Assembly (NCBI RefSeq): GCF_041431135.1 | Contig: NZ_CP107799.1 | Location: 4,464,001-4,528,000 of the forward strand | DNA: 64,000 nucleotides | DNA from: Streptomyces sp. NBC_00554 | GTDB lineage: Bacteria > Actinomycetota > Actinomycetes > Streptomycetales > Streptomycetaceae | Direction: 5' to 3' | In this document: piece by piece, positions 34,428 to 43,319 of the stretch | How positions within the stretch are numbered: position 1 is the stretch's first letter | Layout of the letters: every line of letters begins with the position of its first letter | Position numbers and translations under genes: made by a program | Notes under the pieces: model-generated | The model's input: the letters and a program-made list of their open reading frames with translations, nothing else | What the model was told of the DNA's origin: nothing | The model's database searches: none

Positions 34428-35834
34428 ATGCCGCTCCACAAAGGCCCCGAGAAGCGCGACGAGCGCCCGATGTCCGTGAACCCCTTCTTCGGGGAGACCA
34501 ATCCGGTCGGCGGCATGACCGAGGCCCCGCCCAAGCACCGGCTCCCGGACGGGCCGCTGCCGCCCACCACTGCCTATCAACTCGTCCATGACGAGCTGAT
34601 GCTGGACGGCAACTCGCGGCTGAACCTCGCCACCTTCGTCACCACCTGGATGGAGCCGCAGGCCGGGGTGCTGATGGCCGAGTGCCGCGACAAGAACATG
34701 ATCGACAAGGACGAGTACCCGCGCACCGCGGAGCTGGAACGACGCTGTGTGGCCATGCTCGCCGACCTGTGGAACGCCCCCGATCCGTCGGCCGCCGTGG
34801 GCTGTTCGACGACCGGGTCCAGTGAGGCGTGCATGCTCGCGGGGATGGCGCTGAAGCGGCGCTGGGCCCAGCGCAACGCCGACCGCTATCCCGCGGCCCG
34901 CCCGAACCTCGTCATGGGCGTCAACGTCCAGGTCTGCTGGGACAAGTTCTGCAACTTCTGGGAGGTCGAGGCGCGCCAAGTCCCCATGGAGGGCGACCGG
35001 TTCCACCTCGACCCCCAGGCCGCCGCCGAGCTGTGCGACGAGAACACCATCGGGGTCGTGGGCATCCTCGGGTCCACCTTCGACGGGTCCTACGAGCCGA
35101 TCGCCGACCTGTGCGCGGCCCTCGACGCCCTTCAGGAGCGGACCGGGCTCGACATCCCGGTGCATGTCGACGGCGCGTCCGGCGCGATGGTCGCCCCCTT
35201 CCTCGACGAGGACCTGGTCTGGGACTTCCGGCTGCCGAGGGTGTCGTCCATCAACACCTCGGGCCACAAGTACGGCCTCGTCTACCCGGGCGTCGGCTGG
35301 GCGCTGTGGAAGTCGGCTGACGAGCTGCCGGAGGAACTCGTCTTCCGGGTCAACTACCTGGGCGGCGACATGCCGACCTTCGCGCTCAACTTCTCCCGGC
35401 CCGGCGCCCAGGTGGTGGCGCAGTACTACACGTTCCTGCGGCTGGGCCGGGAGGGCTACCGGGCCGTGCAGCAGACGACCCGTGACGTGGCGCTCGCACT
35501 CTCCGGGCGTGTCGAGGCACTGGGCGACTTCCAACTCCTCACCCGAGGTGATGAGTTGCCGGTCTTCGCCTTCACGACGGGACCCGACGTGACCGCCTAC
35601 GACGTCTTCGACGTGTCCCGGCGGATGCGCGAGCGGGGCTGGCTGGTGCCCGCGTACACCTTCCCTGCCAACCGCGAGGACCTGTCGGTACTGCGGGTGG
35701 TGTGCCGCAACGGCTTCTCGACGGACCTCGCCGAGTTGTTCGTGGACGACCTCGGACGACTGCTGCCTGAACTGCGCCGACAGTCGCATCCGTTGACGCG
35801 CGACAAGGGTGCGGCCACCGGCTTCCACCACTGA
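34428..35834 (+). CDS. gadB: Glutamate decarboxylase
   Basis: 468-aa PLP enzyme of the GadA/B class: converts glutamate to GABA and CO2, using up a proton. FFGETNPVGG, STTGSSEACMLAG and SSINTSGHKYGLVYPGVGW are diagnostic; the Schiff-base lysine is about K281 in GHKYG. The N- and C-terminal extensions typical of GadB are present, though the C-terminus ends GFHH rather than the E. coli HKHT-like lock. ATG at 34428 with AGGAGA upstream. Directly downstream of the ClC gene, with no gadC-like antiporter nearby. Confidence 0.96.
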   Translation: MPLHKGPEKRDERPMSVNPFFGETNPVGGMTEAPPKHRLPDGPLPPTTAYQLVHDELMLDGNSRLNLATFVTTWMEPQAGVLMAECRDKNMIDKDEYPRTAELERRCVAMLADLWNAPDPSAAVGCSTTGSSEACMLAGMALKRRWAQRNADRYPAARPNLVMGVNVQVCWDKFCNFWEVEARQVPMEGDRFHLDPQAAAELCDENTIGVVGILGSTFDGSYEPIADLCAALDALQERTGLDIPVHVDGASGAMVAPFLDEDLVWDFRLPRVSSINTSGHKYGLVYPGVGWALWKSADELPEELVFRVNYLGGDMPTFALNFSRPGAQVVAQYYTFLRLGREGYRAVQQTTRDVALALSGRVEALGDFQLLTRGDELPVFAFTTGPDVTAYDVFDVSRRMRERGWLVPAYTFPANREDLSVLRVVCRNGFSTDLAELFVDDLGRLLPELRRQSHPLTRDKGAATGFHH

Positions 35835-35860
35835 GCCGGCCGTCCGGGCAGCCGCCGTTG

Positions 35861-37090
35861 TCAGGTGCCGTCGCCCAGGTCGAAGCTGTGCCAGTGCACG
35901 CCGTCGGCGGATATGCGATAGCTCCCGGTGCCGAAGCTGCCGCCCATCACGTAGCCGAGCGGCGTCACGGTCGCCGAACCCCCCAGGCCCTGCGAGCCCC
36001 TGGCCTCCTTGAAGGAACGGCCGCCGTCGGTGCTGCGCCAGACGGCGTCCTCGCCGTGGATGGTGAGGCTGCCGTCGACGGCGGCGACCGGATCGCCGAT
36101 CGAGGAGCGCGGGTCCACGCCCTTGCGGTATTTCCAGACCTGCTCCCAGGTGTGGCCACCGTCGGTGCTGCGGTGCAGGGCGAGCAGCCCGTTCTTCACG
36201 CCCTCCTCCTCGGGCAGCTGGCCCGGATGAAGCGCGTACAGCACGTCTCCGGACGCGACCACGCGCATGCCCCAGCCGTGCTCCTCGAACGGGGCGATCA
36301 GGGCCGTACGCCAGGTGCGCCCGCGGTCCTCGCTGACGGCGAGAGCGGGGGCGCCGGAGCCCGGGTCGGCGCCGGAGACGAAGAGGAGTCCGCCCGCGGT
36401 CTCCCCAGCCGGGATCAGCTCACCCGCCAGCGGAGGCTGGTGGGCCAGGACCTGGAACCTGCCCGTGCCGGGTTGGACCACGAGGAGGCGGGACGGCGCG
36501 CATCCGTTCCCCTCTTTGTCCGGCCGTGAGCAGTCCGGGACCAGGGCGCCTCCTGCGGGCACCGCCGCGGTCGTGCCCGCAGGGGCGACGGAGCCGCGCC
36601 GCCAGCTGCGGCCGCCGTCGCCCGTGAACCAGGTCCCGTCCGGCGGCGGCCACTTGCCCTCGGTGATCAGCGCGCGGCCGGGTCCCAGCACCACGAGCCC
36701 CGCCGTGATGCCGAGGTCGCCCCTCACGTCCGGCAGCGGGTTGCGCGCGAGGCGCCAGGAGTCGGCGGCCTTGTCGAGCACCGCGACGTACTGCCGGCAG
36801 CGCGTCTTCCCGCACCGCGCGAGCAGCGCGAACCCGCTGGCGTCCGACGCGAAGCCCACGGCGTGCGGACCCCCCGGCAGGTCCCGTGACGAGGGGATCC
36901 GGGGAGGCGAGACCCCCGTCGGGGCGGGGGCGCTGCTGCTCACACCCGGATCCGCACCCGCAGCTGTATCCGCGCCGGAGCCTGAGCATCCGGCCAACAG
37001 CACCAGTACGCCCAGTACGGCGGCCACGACCGCCTTGCCCGTGCCTGTGCCCGTGCCTGAGCCCGCGCCCCTGCCCCTGCCCCACCTCAT
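35861..37090 (-). CDS. Beta-propeller lipoprotein with Asp-box (BNR) repeats
   Basis: 409 aa. Gly/Thr-rich start, hydrophobic segment and lipobox LLAGC (C35) mark a lipoprotein. The mature part carries Asp-box repeats: TGDGGRSW, SEDRGRTW, STDGGHTW and STDGGRSF, spaced as in sialidase-like propellers. No catalytic sialidase residues are recognised, so it is probably a binding or scaffold protein on the cell surface. Converges on gadB, 26 bp apart. Confidence 0.85.
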   Translation of the reverse strand: MRWGRGRGAGSGTGTGTGKAVVAAVLGVLVLLAGCSGSGADTAAGADPGVSSSAPAPTGVSPPRIPSSRDLPGGPHAVGFASDASGFALLARCGKTRCRQYVAVLDKAADSWRLARNPLPDVRGDLGITAGLVVLGPGRALITEGKWPPPDGTWFTGDGGRSWRRGSVAPAGTTAAVPAGGALVPDCSRPDKEGNGCAPSRLLVVQPGTGRFQVLAHQPPLAGELIPAGETAGGLLFVSGADPGSGAPALAVSEDRGRTWRTALIAPFEEHGWGMRVVASGDVLYALHPGQLPEEEGVKNGLLALHRSTDGGHTWEQVWKYRKGVDPRSSIGDPVAAVDGSLTIHGEDAVWRSTDGGRSFKEARGSQGLGGSATVTPLGYVMGGSFGTGSYRISADGVHWHSFDLGDGT

Positions 37091-37202
37091 GAGATTCCCC
37101 CGATCCCGCGCCGCACCGTCATTTCTGGTACACCGCTCGCCGCGCTCGGGTTCCCACTTCCTCGCGACGACTTTTCAGGCGCAGAGCTGAGGGCGCCGTA
37201 CG

Positions 37203-37266
37203 TCTGCTTACTCAGCCCCCCGAACTATCTACTCAGCCCCCGAACTACTTACTGAGCCCCCCGAAC
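37203..37266 (-). repeat. Three tandem ~21-bp units at the end of the ABC permease gene
   Basis: On the minus strand, GTTCGGGGGGCTCAGTAAG spans the permease C-terminus, and two near copies (GTTCGGGGGCTGAGTAGATA and GTTCGGGGGGCTGAGTAAGC) follow the TAG stop at 37245. Looks like tandem duplication of the gene end. Confidence 0.7.
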
Positions 37267-38066
37267 CTCCGCACCGCCAGCGGCAAGAACACCGCCAGCA
37301 GTGCCAGCGGCCAGACCACGGCCGCCCAGACGTGGCCCGGCTCCCCGCCCGGCCCGCCGAACAGGTCCCGTACCGCCGTCGCCGTCTGGGACATCGGGTT
37401 CCACTCGACCACCGTGCCCAGCCAGCCCGGCATGGAGTCCGGGGTTGCGAACGCGTTGGACAGGAAGCCGACCGGCCAGACCAGGATCTGCACGGCCTGC
37501 ACCATCTCCGGCTTTCCGGCGACCATCGCGAGGTGGATGCCGATCCACAGCATGGCGAACCGGAAGAGCAGGAGCAGCCCGACGGCTCCCAGGAACGCCC
37601 CGAACGTGCCGTGCGCGCGCCAGCCGATCGCGTACCCGACGCCGATCAGCACGGCCAGGCCCAGCGCCGACTGGAGCATGTCGGCGACCGAACGGCCCAC
37701 CAGGACCGCGCCGTTGGTCATCGGCATCGACCGGAAGCGGTCGATCACCCCCTTGTTGAGGTCCTGGGTGACGGCCAGCATCGTGCCCTCCAGGCCGAAG
37801 GCCATGGTCAGCGCGAGCATGCCGGGCACCAGGAAGTCGACGTAGTCGCCCTGGACGCCCCGGCCGCCGCCGATGAGATAGCCGAACATCAGCAGCAGCA
37901 TCACGGGGAAGACCAGGCCGACCAGCACCTGGACGGGTTGCCGTGCCCAGTGGGCGAGTTCGCGGCGGGTCATGGTCCAGCAGTCGGTCAGGATGTCGGC
38001 CCCTGGAGCACGCGAAGCCCGTGGAGCCCGTGAATCCCCGGGACGGGTCGCCTCGTACGTACTCAT
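37245..38066 (-). CDS. ABC-2 type exporter permease (DrrB-like)
   Basis: 273 aa with six hydrophobic segments and the ABC2 membrane pattern (FLVPGMLALTMAFGLEGTML; FLSNAFATPDSMPGWLGTVVEWNPMS), as in daunorubicin exporter DrrB. Overlaps the ATPase gene by ATGA, so made together. Works with it to export a drug or lipid-like compound; substrate unknown. Confidence 0.92.
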   Translation of the reverse strand: MSTYEATRPGDSRAPRASRAPGADILTDCWTMTRRELAHWARQPVQVLVGLVFPVMLLLMFGYLIGGGRGVQGDYVDFLVPGMLALTMAFGLEGTMLAVTQDLNKGVIDRFRSMPMTNGAVLVGRSVADMLQSALGLAVLIGVGYAIGWRAHGTFGAFLGAVGLLLLFRFAMLWIGIHLAMVAGKPEMVQAVQILVWPVGFLSNAFATPDSMPGWLGTVVEWNPMSQTATAVRDLFGGPGGEPGHVWAAVVWPLALLAVFLPLAVRRFGGLSK

Positions 38067-39046
38067 ACGGTCTCCTCCATGCGGTGCTCGTCCACGCGGG
38101 GCTCGTCAGTACGGCGCCCGTCCCCCGTCAGATCCAGGAACACCTCGTCCAGCGTCGGCCGCCGCAGCGCGATGTCCTCAGCCTCTATGCCGGCCTCCTC
38201 CAGGGCGCGTACGGCCCCCGCCAGCGCCGCCATGCGGTCGGTGACCTGGGCGCTGATGAGACGGCGGTCGGTGTCCACCGAGACTCCGTCCCCGGGGAAC
38301 GGCAACAGGGCGACGGCGGCGCCCAGTTGGCCGCCGTCCCGCAGCACCACGTCGATCCGGTCGCCGCCGGTGCGGGCCTTCAGTTCGTCCGCCGTGCCGT
38401 CCGCGATGACCCGGCCGTGGTCGACGACGGAGATGCGGTGGGCGAGCTGGTCGGCCTCCTCCAGGTACTGCGTGGTGAGCAGGACCGTGGTGCCGCCGCC
38501 GACCAGGGAGCGGACGGCGGCCCACACCTCCGCCCGGCCTCGTGGGTCGAGCCCGGTCGTCGGTTCGTCCAGGAAGAGCACCTCCGGCTCGGTGATGAGG
38601 GACGCGGCGAGGTCCAGGCGGCGCCGCATGCCTCCGCTGTACTGCTTGACCGCCTTGCGCCCGGTGTCGGCGAGGTCGAAGCGCTCCAGGAGCTCGTCGG
38701 CCCGCACGCGCGCGTGGCGGGCGCCCAGGTGGTGGAGCCGGCCGAACATCTCCAGGTTCTGGTGTCCGCCGAGCTCCTCGTCGAGCGCGGCGTGCTGGCC
38801 GAGCAGGCCGATGCGGTGCCGTACCCGGCCGGCCTCGCGCGCCACGTCGTACCCGGCGACCTCGACCCGGCCCTCGTCGGGACGCAGCAGGGTGGTCAGC
38901 ACGCGCACCATGGTCGTCTTGCCCGCGCCGTTCGGACCGAGCAGGCCGTGGACGGTGCCGCGGCGCACCGCCAGGTCCAGTCCGTCCAGTGCCGCCTTGT
39001 CGCCGTACCGCTTCCGTACGCCCTCAGCGACGATCGCGTCGGTCAT
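38063..39046 (-). CDS. ABC exporter ATP-binding protein (DrrA-like)
   Basis: 327 aa. Walker A GPNGAGKT 37-44, Q-loop in GLLGQHAALDEELGG, signature YSGGMRRRLDLA, Walker B VLFLDEPTTGLDP and a C-terminal extension typical of DrrA (ending RRPTLDEVFLDLTGD). ATG at 39046 is preceded by AAGGGGGA. Regulated most likely by the PadR protein encoded just upstream, through the sites at 39104-39164. Confidence 0.95.
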   Translation of the reverse strand: MTDAIVAEGVRKRYGDKAALDGLDLAVRRGTVHGLLGPNGAGKTTMVRVLTTLLRPDEGRVEVAGYDVAREAGRVRHRIGLLGQHAALDEELGGHQNLEMFGRLHHLGARHARVRADELLERFDLADTGRKAVKQYSGGMRRRLDLAASLITEPEVLFLDEPTTGLDPRGRAEVWAAVRSLVGGGTTVLLTTQYLEEADQLAHRISVVDHGRVIADGTADELKARTGGDRIDVVLRDGGQLGAAVALLPFPGDGVSVDTDRRLISAQVTDRMAALAGAVRALEEAGIEAEDIALRRPTLDEVFLDLTGDGRRTDEPRVDEHRMEETV

Positions 39047-39103
39047 CCGATCCCCCTTTGCCCAGTGATCAAGCCAAGCGATCCGGCCAGTGGCCAAACC
39101 CAG

Positions 39104-39119
39104 TAATCAAACTTGACTA
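39104..39119. promoter_or_regulatory. Candidate PadR operator 1
   Basis: TAATCAAACTTGACTA, a near palindrome (TArTCAA-N2-TTGAyTA), 58 bp before the ABC ATPase start. Repeated 45 bp away at 39149-39164. Confidence 0.55.
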
Positions 39120-39148
39120 CTCATCGAAAGTAACTCGACCGAAGCCAT

Positions 39149-39164
39149 TCGTCAAACTTGATTA
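39149..39164. promoter_or_regulatory. Candidate PadR operator 2
   Basis: TCGTCAAACTTGATTA shares the TCAAACTTGA core with operator 1 and overlaps the padR stop codon. The shared core in the same orientation supports two regulator dimers on the exporter promoter. Confidence 0.55.
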
Positions 39165-39803
39165 GCCGCGATCCCCGGGATGCGGCATCCCCGTCGCGTA
39201 CGGGTTCTCCTCGCCCTCGGCCAGGACGGCGACGAACGGCTCGCCCTCGCCCGCGAAGGTGTACGCCCCGCGCTCGATCCGCGCGATCAGGCCGCGCGTC
39301 CACTCGGCGTCGGAGTCGGCGGTGTGCACCCAGAGGTTCATGATCTCGCCGATGTGGCCGAGCTGTTCGGGGCCGTCCTCGGGCACGTAGTGCTCGGTGA
39401 CGGCACCACGCCACTCCTCGATCTTCCGGATCCGCTCCTTCAGGAGGGCCACCGCTTCGTCCCTCGGCAGGTCGACGATGAAGCCGATGCCCGCCGACTG
39501 GACGTCCATCTTCTGGTCGTACGAGGTCAGGGACTCGCGCAGGAGCGCCAGGAACTCCTCGGTGCCCTTGTCCGTGATCTCGTACTCGGTGCGCGGCGGG
39601 CCGCCGACCGTGGACGGCGCGATCTCGTGCGCGTGCAGCAGGCCCTGCTTCGCCATCTGCTTGAGCGCGTGGTAGATCGAGCCGGGCTTGGCGTTGGACC
39701 ACTCGTGCGCGCCCCAGTACTCCAGGTCGTTGCGGACCTGGTAGCCGTGGGCCCGCCCGTGCTGGCGGACGGCGCCGAGCACGAGGAGACGGATCGCTGA
39801 CAT
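39162..39803 (-). CDS. PadR-family transcriptional regulator
   Basis: 213 aa. N-terminal winged helix with RLLVLGAVRQHGRAHGYQVRNDL and KPGSIYHALKQMAKQGLL, wing PPRTEYEITDKG; long C-terminal helices (100-190) for dimerisation. PadR repressors commonly control drug exporters next to them, as here. ATG at 39803 overlaps the palindrome ATGTGGTCCACAT. Confidence 0.93.
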   Translation of the reverse strand: MSAIRLLVLGAVRQHGRAHGYQVRNDLEYWGAHEWSNAKPGSIYHALKQMAKQGLLHAHEIAPSTVGGPPRTEYEITDKGTEEFLALLRESLTSYDQKMDVQSAGIGFIVDLPRDEAVALLKERIRKIEEWRGAVTEHYVPEDGPEQLGHIGEIMNLWVHTADSDAEWTRGLIARIERGAYTFAGEGEPFVAVLAEGEENPYATGMPHPGDRG

Positions 39804-39814
39804 GTGGTCCACAT
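39802..39814. promoter_or_regulatory. Palindrome over the padR start codon
   Basis: ATGTGGTCCACAT, a perfect 6+1+6 inverted repeat overlapping the start codon at 39803. Could be a second, different site for autoregulation, or a chance palindrome; its sequence does not resemble 39104-39164. Confidence 0.4.
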
Positions 39815-39865
39815 TAGGACCCGCCGCTTGACCTCCAGGACGCGGTGTGCCCCTGGCGTCCCGTC

Positions 39866-40411
39866 TCACCCCCAGGAGGTGCCCTGCTCCTGGGCGACCA
39901 GCTCGAAGGCCGTCTTGCCGTCCAGGGACTCGCGGATGATGTCGGCGTGGCCAGCGTGCCGGGCGAACTCCTCTACGAGATGGAGCATGAGCCAGCGCAT
40001 CGAGACCTCGCCCTTGGGGAACCAGGGCGCCTCGGGCAGCGGGAAGGTGTCGTCCAGGGATCCGACGGACCGGATGAACTCCTCGGTCTCGTGCGCCACC
40101 CCGTCCCAGAAGGCGAGGGTCCCGGCCACCGTCTCGCCCTCGGCGAGGTGGAAGCCGTCTCCCCAGGTCTCCTCGGTGCGCGCCCGCTCGTTGGGCTTCT
40201 GCTGGGCCAGCCGCAGCCAGTTCAGCTCGCACTCGGCGACATGCTTGACGAGTCCGGACAGCGAGAGCTCGCTGGCGCTGGGCCGCAGCGCCGCCTGCTC
40301 GTCGTCCAGCCCCAGCACTGCGCGCCGGAGGCCGCCACGCTGTGCCTCCGCGAAGGCCAGGAGTGCACCGCGCTCGTCGCCGTACGCCTCTGCGGGAACG
40401 TGAGTGACCAT
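39866..40411 (-). CDS. DinB-like (DUF664) protein
   Basis: 181 aa four-helix-bundle type. LSGLVKHVAECELNWL and MLHLVEEFARHAGHADIIRE give histidines placed as in DinB/DUF664 metal sites. These proteins are often thiol-dependent S-transferases or metal-dependent hydrolases; substrate unknown. GTG or ATG-type start at 40411. Same strand as padR with a 62-bp gap. Confidence 0.88.
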   Translation of the reverse strand: MVTHVPAEAYGDERGALLAFAEAQRGGLRRAVLGLDDEQAALRPSASELSLSGLVKHVAECELNWLRLAQQKPNERARTEETWGDGFHLAEGETVAGTLAFWDGVAHETEEFIRSVGSLDDTFPLPEAPWFPKGEVSMRWLMLHLVEEFARHAGHADIIRESLDGKTAFELVAQEQGTSWG

Positions 40412-40458
40412 GTCGGCCGCCTTTCATCGGGTCCTCTTGCCTGACACCGATGAAGCTA

Positions 40459-40495
40459 CGGGCCCTTGCGGTCAGCTTCTGTCCGCAAGGGCCCG
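40459..40495 (-). terminator. Terminator after aldehyde dehydrogenase, 13-bp stem
   Basis: CGGGCCCTTGCGG (40459-40471) pairs with CCGCAAGGGCCCG (40483-40495), 11-nt loop, 15 bp beyond the ALDH stop. Confidence 0.85.
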
Positions 40496-40510
40496 GTCAC
40501 TGCAAAGAGG

Positions 40511-41971
40511 CTAGAACGGGAAGAAGCTCCGCCCGTGCTGCACCGAGATCCACTTCTGCGTGGTGAACGCCTCGACGGTCGCCTCGCCGTTCAGGCGGCC
40601 GATGCCCGAGTGCTTCTCGCCGCCGAAGGCGACGAGGGGCTCGTCGTGGACGGTGCCGTCGTTGACGTGGAACATGCCGGTGTCGATCTGCTTGGCGAAG
40701 CCGACTCCGCGCTCGACGTCGGCGGTGTGGACGGCGCCGCTGAGCCCGTACGGGGTGTTGTTGACCAGGCGTACGGCCTCCTCCTCGCCGTCGAAGGGGA
40801 TGAGGAGGGCGACGGGACCGAAGATCTCCTGCTGGAGGATGGCCGAGTCGGCCGGCAGACCGGTCAGGACACTCGGCTCGACGAGGTTGTCGGTGGTGGT
40901 GCCGTGCACGAGGGCGGTGGCGCCCTCGGCGATCGCCTGGTCGACCACGCCGGTGAGCGCGTCCGCCTGGGAGGAGTTGATGACCGGGCCGATGACCGTC
41001 GTCGGGTCGGTCGGGTCGCCGACCTTCAGGGTCTTGACCTTGGCGACGAACTTCTCGGTGAACTCGGCCTCGATCGAGCGGTCCACGAGGACGCGGTTGG
41101 CGGCCATGCAGACCTGGCCCTGGTGGACGTACCGGCTGAAGACCGCCGCGTCGACCGCGTAGTCGATGTCCGCGTCCTCCAGGACCACCAGCGCGCTGTT
41201 GCCGCCCAGTTCGAGGATCGCGCTCTTGAAGTGCGAGGCGCAGACGGTGGCCACATGGCGGCCGACCTTGTCGGAGCCGGTGAAGGAGATGACCTTCGGG
41301 ACCGGGTGCTCGATGAAGGCGTCGCCGATCTCGGCGATGTCGGTGATGACGACGTTCAGCAGGCCGCCGGGCAGGCCCGCGTCCTCGAAGATCTTGGCGA
41401 CCAGGGAACCGCCGACGATCGGGGTGTTCTGGTGCGGCTTCAGCACCACGCCGTTGCCGAGCGCCAGCGCCGGGGCGACGGACTTCAGGGACAGCAGGAA
41501 GGGGAAGTTGAAGGGGCTGATCACGCCGACGACACCGACGGGGACGCGGTAGACGCGGTTCTCCTTGCCGTCCACCGGCGAGGGGAGGATCTTGCCCTCG
41601 GGGCGCAGCGCCAGATTGACCGACTCGCGCAGGAACTCGCGGACGAGGTGCAGTTCGAAGCCGGCCTTGAGGTACGTGCCGCCGAGCTCGGCGATGATCA
41701 CCTCGGTGATCTCCGCCTCGCGCTCGTCGATGATCTTCAGAGCGCGCTCGAAGACGGCACGGCGCGCGTACGGGTTGGTCGCGGCCCATTCCTTCTGGGC
41801 GCGCTCGGCCGCGCGGTAGGCCTCGTCGACCTCGTCGACCGTGGCTATCGTGATCGACGCCAGCTTCTCGCCGTTGTACGGGTTGAAGTCGATGATGTCC
41901 CAGGACCCGGTCCCTGGGCGCCACTCACCGTCGATGTACTGCTGGGCCAGGTCGGTGAAGTAGGACGACAT
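40511..41971 (-). CDS. Aldehyde dehydrogenase (NAD(P)+-dependent)
   Basis: 486 aa. GVISPFNFPF and KPHQNTP frame the cofactor site, SFTGSDKVGRHV the Rossmann turn, ELGGNS the general base region (E near 253), and GQVCMAANR the catalytic Cys (about C288). QEIFGPVALLIPF and FGGEKHSGIGRLNGE close the fold. Likely benzaldehyde- or vanillin-type by overall look (HVNDGTVHDEP), but substrate is inferred. ATG at 41971 with GGGAG upstream; an upstream frame extension is not needed. Confidence 0.93.
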   Translation of the reverse strand: MSSYFTDLAQQYIDGEWRPGTGSWDIIDFNPYNGEKLASITIATVDEVDEAYRAAERAQKEWAATNPYARRAVFERALKIIDEREAEITEVIIAELGGTYLKAGFELHLVREFLRESVNLALRPEGKILPSPVDGKENRVYRVPVGVVGVISPFNFPFLLSLKSVAPALALGNGVVLKPHQNTPIVGGSLVAKIFEDAGLPGGLLNVVITDIAEIGDAFIEHPVPKVISFTGSDKVGRHVATVCASHFKSAILELGGNSALVVLEDADIDYAVDAAVFSRYVHQGQVCMAANRVLVDRSIEAEFTEKFVAKVKTLKVGDPTDPTTVIGPVINSSQADALTGVVDQAIAEGATALVHGTTTDNLVEPSVLTGLPADSAILQQEIFGPVALLIPFDGEEEAVRLVNNTPYGLSGAVHTADVERGVGFAKQIDTGMFHVNDGTVHDEPLVAFGGEKHSGIGRLNGEATVEAFTTQKWISVQHGRSFFPF

Positions 41972-42157
41972 GTGCTCCCTCAAATCCCTGTGCTGCCGAG
42001 GCACAGACACTCAGGTCTGAGTCAGCAGACATCAACAACGATCAACGTCTGATCAGACGTCATCGTACTTGTGTTTAAAGGGAGTTGGAGAACAACTCTG
42101 GAGAGTCTGTGAAGACTCGAAGCGGATCCACAGGAGGGCTCGGCAGGGTGCCAGGGT

Positions 42158-43021
42158 TCAGGAGAGCTGGAGCAGCCCCCTCAGCAGGTCACGGCTCTCC
42201 GAGGGGCCCGGGCTGTCCTGCTGCAACTGCTTCAGCGCGCTCTCGTACTGCGTGACATCCTCGCGTTTGTCCAGGTAGAGCGCGCTGGTGAGCTGCTCCA
42301 GGTAGACGACGTCGGAGAGGTCGGACTCGGGGAAGCTGAGGATCGTGAAGGAGCCGCTCTCTCCCGAGTGGCCGCCGAAGCTGAACGGCATGACCTGAAG
42401 TCGTACGTTGGGACGCTCCGACACCTCGATCAGATGCTGGAGTTGTCCGCGCATCACCTCGCGGTCGCCGTACGGCCGGCGCAGGGCGGCCTCGTCGAGA
42501 ACGAAGTGGAACTCGGGGGAGCTCTCGGCGACCAGGTACTTCTGGCGCTCCAGACGCAGCGCCACGCGCCGGTCGATGTCGGCGACGCTCGCGCCCTTCA
42601 TGCCGCGCGTGACGACCGCGTGCGCATACGCCTCGGTCTGCAACAGACCGTGTACGAACTGCACTTCGTACGCCCGGATCAGATGGGCGGCGCCCTCCAG
42701 GCCGACATAGGTCGGGAACCAGCTGGGCAGGACATCCGAGTAACTGTGCCACCAGCCCGCGACGTTGGCTTCCTTCGCGAGGGACACCAGGGAGGTGCGC
42801 TCGACCTCGTCCATGATGCCGTAGAGCGTCAGCAGGTCCTCGACGTCGCGCGTCTTGAAGCTCACCCGTCCCAACTCCATGCGGCTGATCTTCGATTCGG
42901 AGGCGCGGATCGAGTAACCGGCCGCTTCACGGGTGATTCCACGCGCCTCTCGCAGGCGCCTGAGATGCGATCCGAGCAGCATGCGCCGCACCACCGAGCC
43001 GCTCGACTCACCAGCGCTCAC
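42158..43021 (-). CDS. XRE-family regulator with DUF5753 domain (WhiJ/AbaA-cluster type)
   Basis: 287 aa. The helix-turn-helix (about 15-70: GSHLRRLREARGITREAAGYSI then SKISRMELGR) is followed by the DUF5753 ligand-like domain (about 100-275). Streptomyces keep many such regulators with a DUF397 and a HATPase gene nearby, as here. GTG at 43021 is preceded by GGGGAGG. No other copy of the 30-bp element is found in its own upstream region. Confidence 0.92.
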   Translation of the reverse strand: MSAGESSGSVVRRMLLGSHLRRLREARGITREAAGYSIRASESKISRMELGRVSFKTRDVEDLLTLYGIMDEVERTSLVSLAKEANVAGWWHSYSDVLPSWFPTYVGLEGAAHLIRAYEVQFVHGLLQTEAYAHAVVTRGMKGASVADIDRRVALRLERQKYLVAESSPEFHFVLDEAALRRPYGDREVMRGQLQHLIEVSERPNVRLQVMPFSFGGHSGESGSFTILSFPESDLSDVVYLEQLTSALYLDKREDVTQYESALKQLQQDSPGPSESRDLLRGLLQLS

Positions 43022-43215
43022 GTTCGTCCGCCTCCCCAACCGTCTTCAGGGCCCGCAGTCTGCCACTAAAACACTTCGAGCTGTACTCGTTCGGTTACAG
43101 AAATGGAAAGGATCCAAAGGACTGCCACAGGAAGAGACCACTGGAGAGACAACAAGAGTGAAGAAGGTGACAGAAGAAATGAGCAAGAACTGGTAGAGGA
43201 AGGTCCAATTCGGGC

Positions 43216-43245
43216 GCGTGCACGTGCATCTGCCCTTGCATCTGC
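43216..43245 (+). promoter_or_regulatory. 30-bp shared element, copy A (upstream of HATPase gene)
   Basis: Begins GCGTGCACGTGCATCTGC and contains TGCATCTGC twice, 12 bp apart. It ends 74 bp before the HATPase start at 43320. The reverse complement, with one mismatch, is at 44280-44309 ahead of the DUF397 gene, so both genes read away from the element in the same sense. Strong candidate operator for the neighbouring XRE regulator. Confidence 0.7.
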
Positions 43246-43319
43246 TCTACGCATTCGGAACCATGGTCCTCGCGCCACCGCTGCATCGCAACGACCGCGA
43301 ACACCCGGGAGTGCCTCGC

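Noticed and set aside
43078..43205. Purine-rich, AT-richer stretch before the HATPase gene as possible horizontally acquired DNA
   Set aside because: Too short and lies in an intergenic region, where lower GC is normal for Streptomyces.
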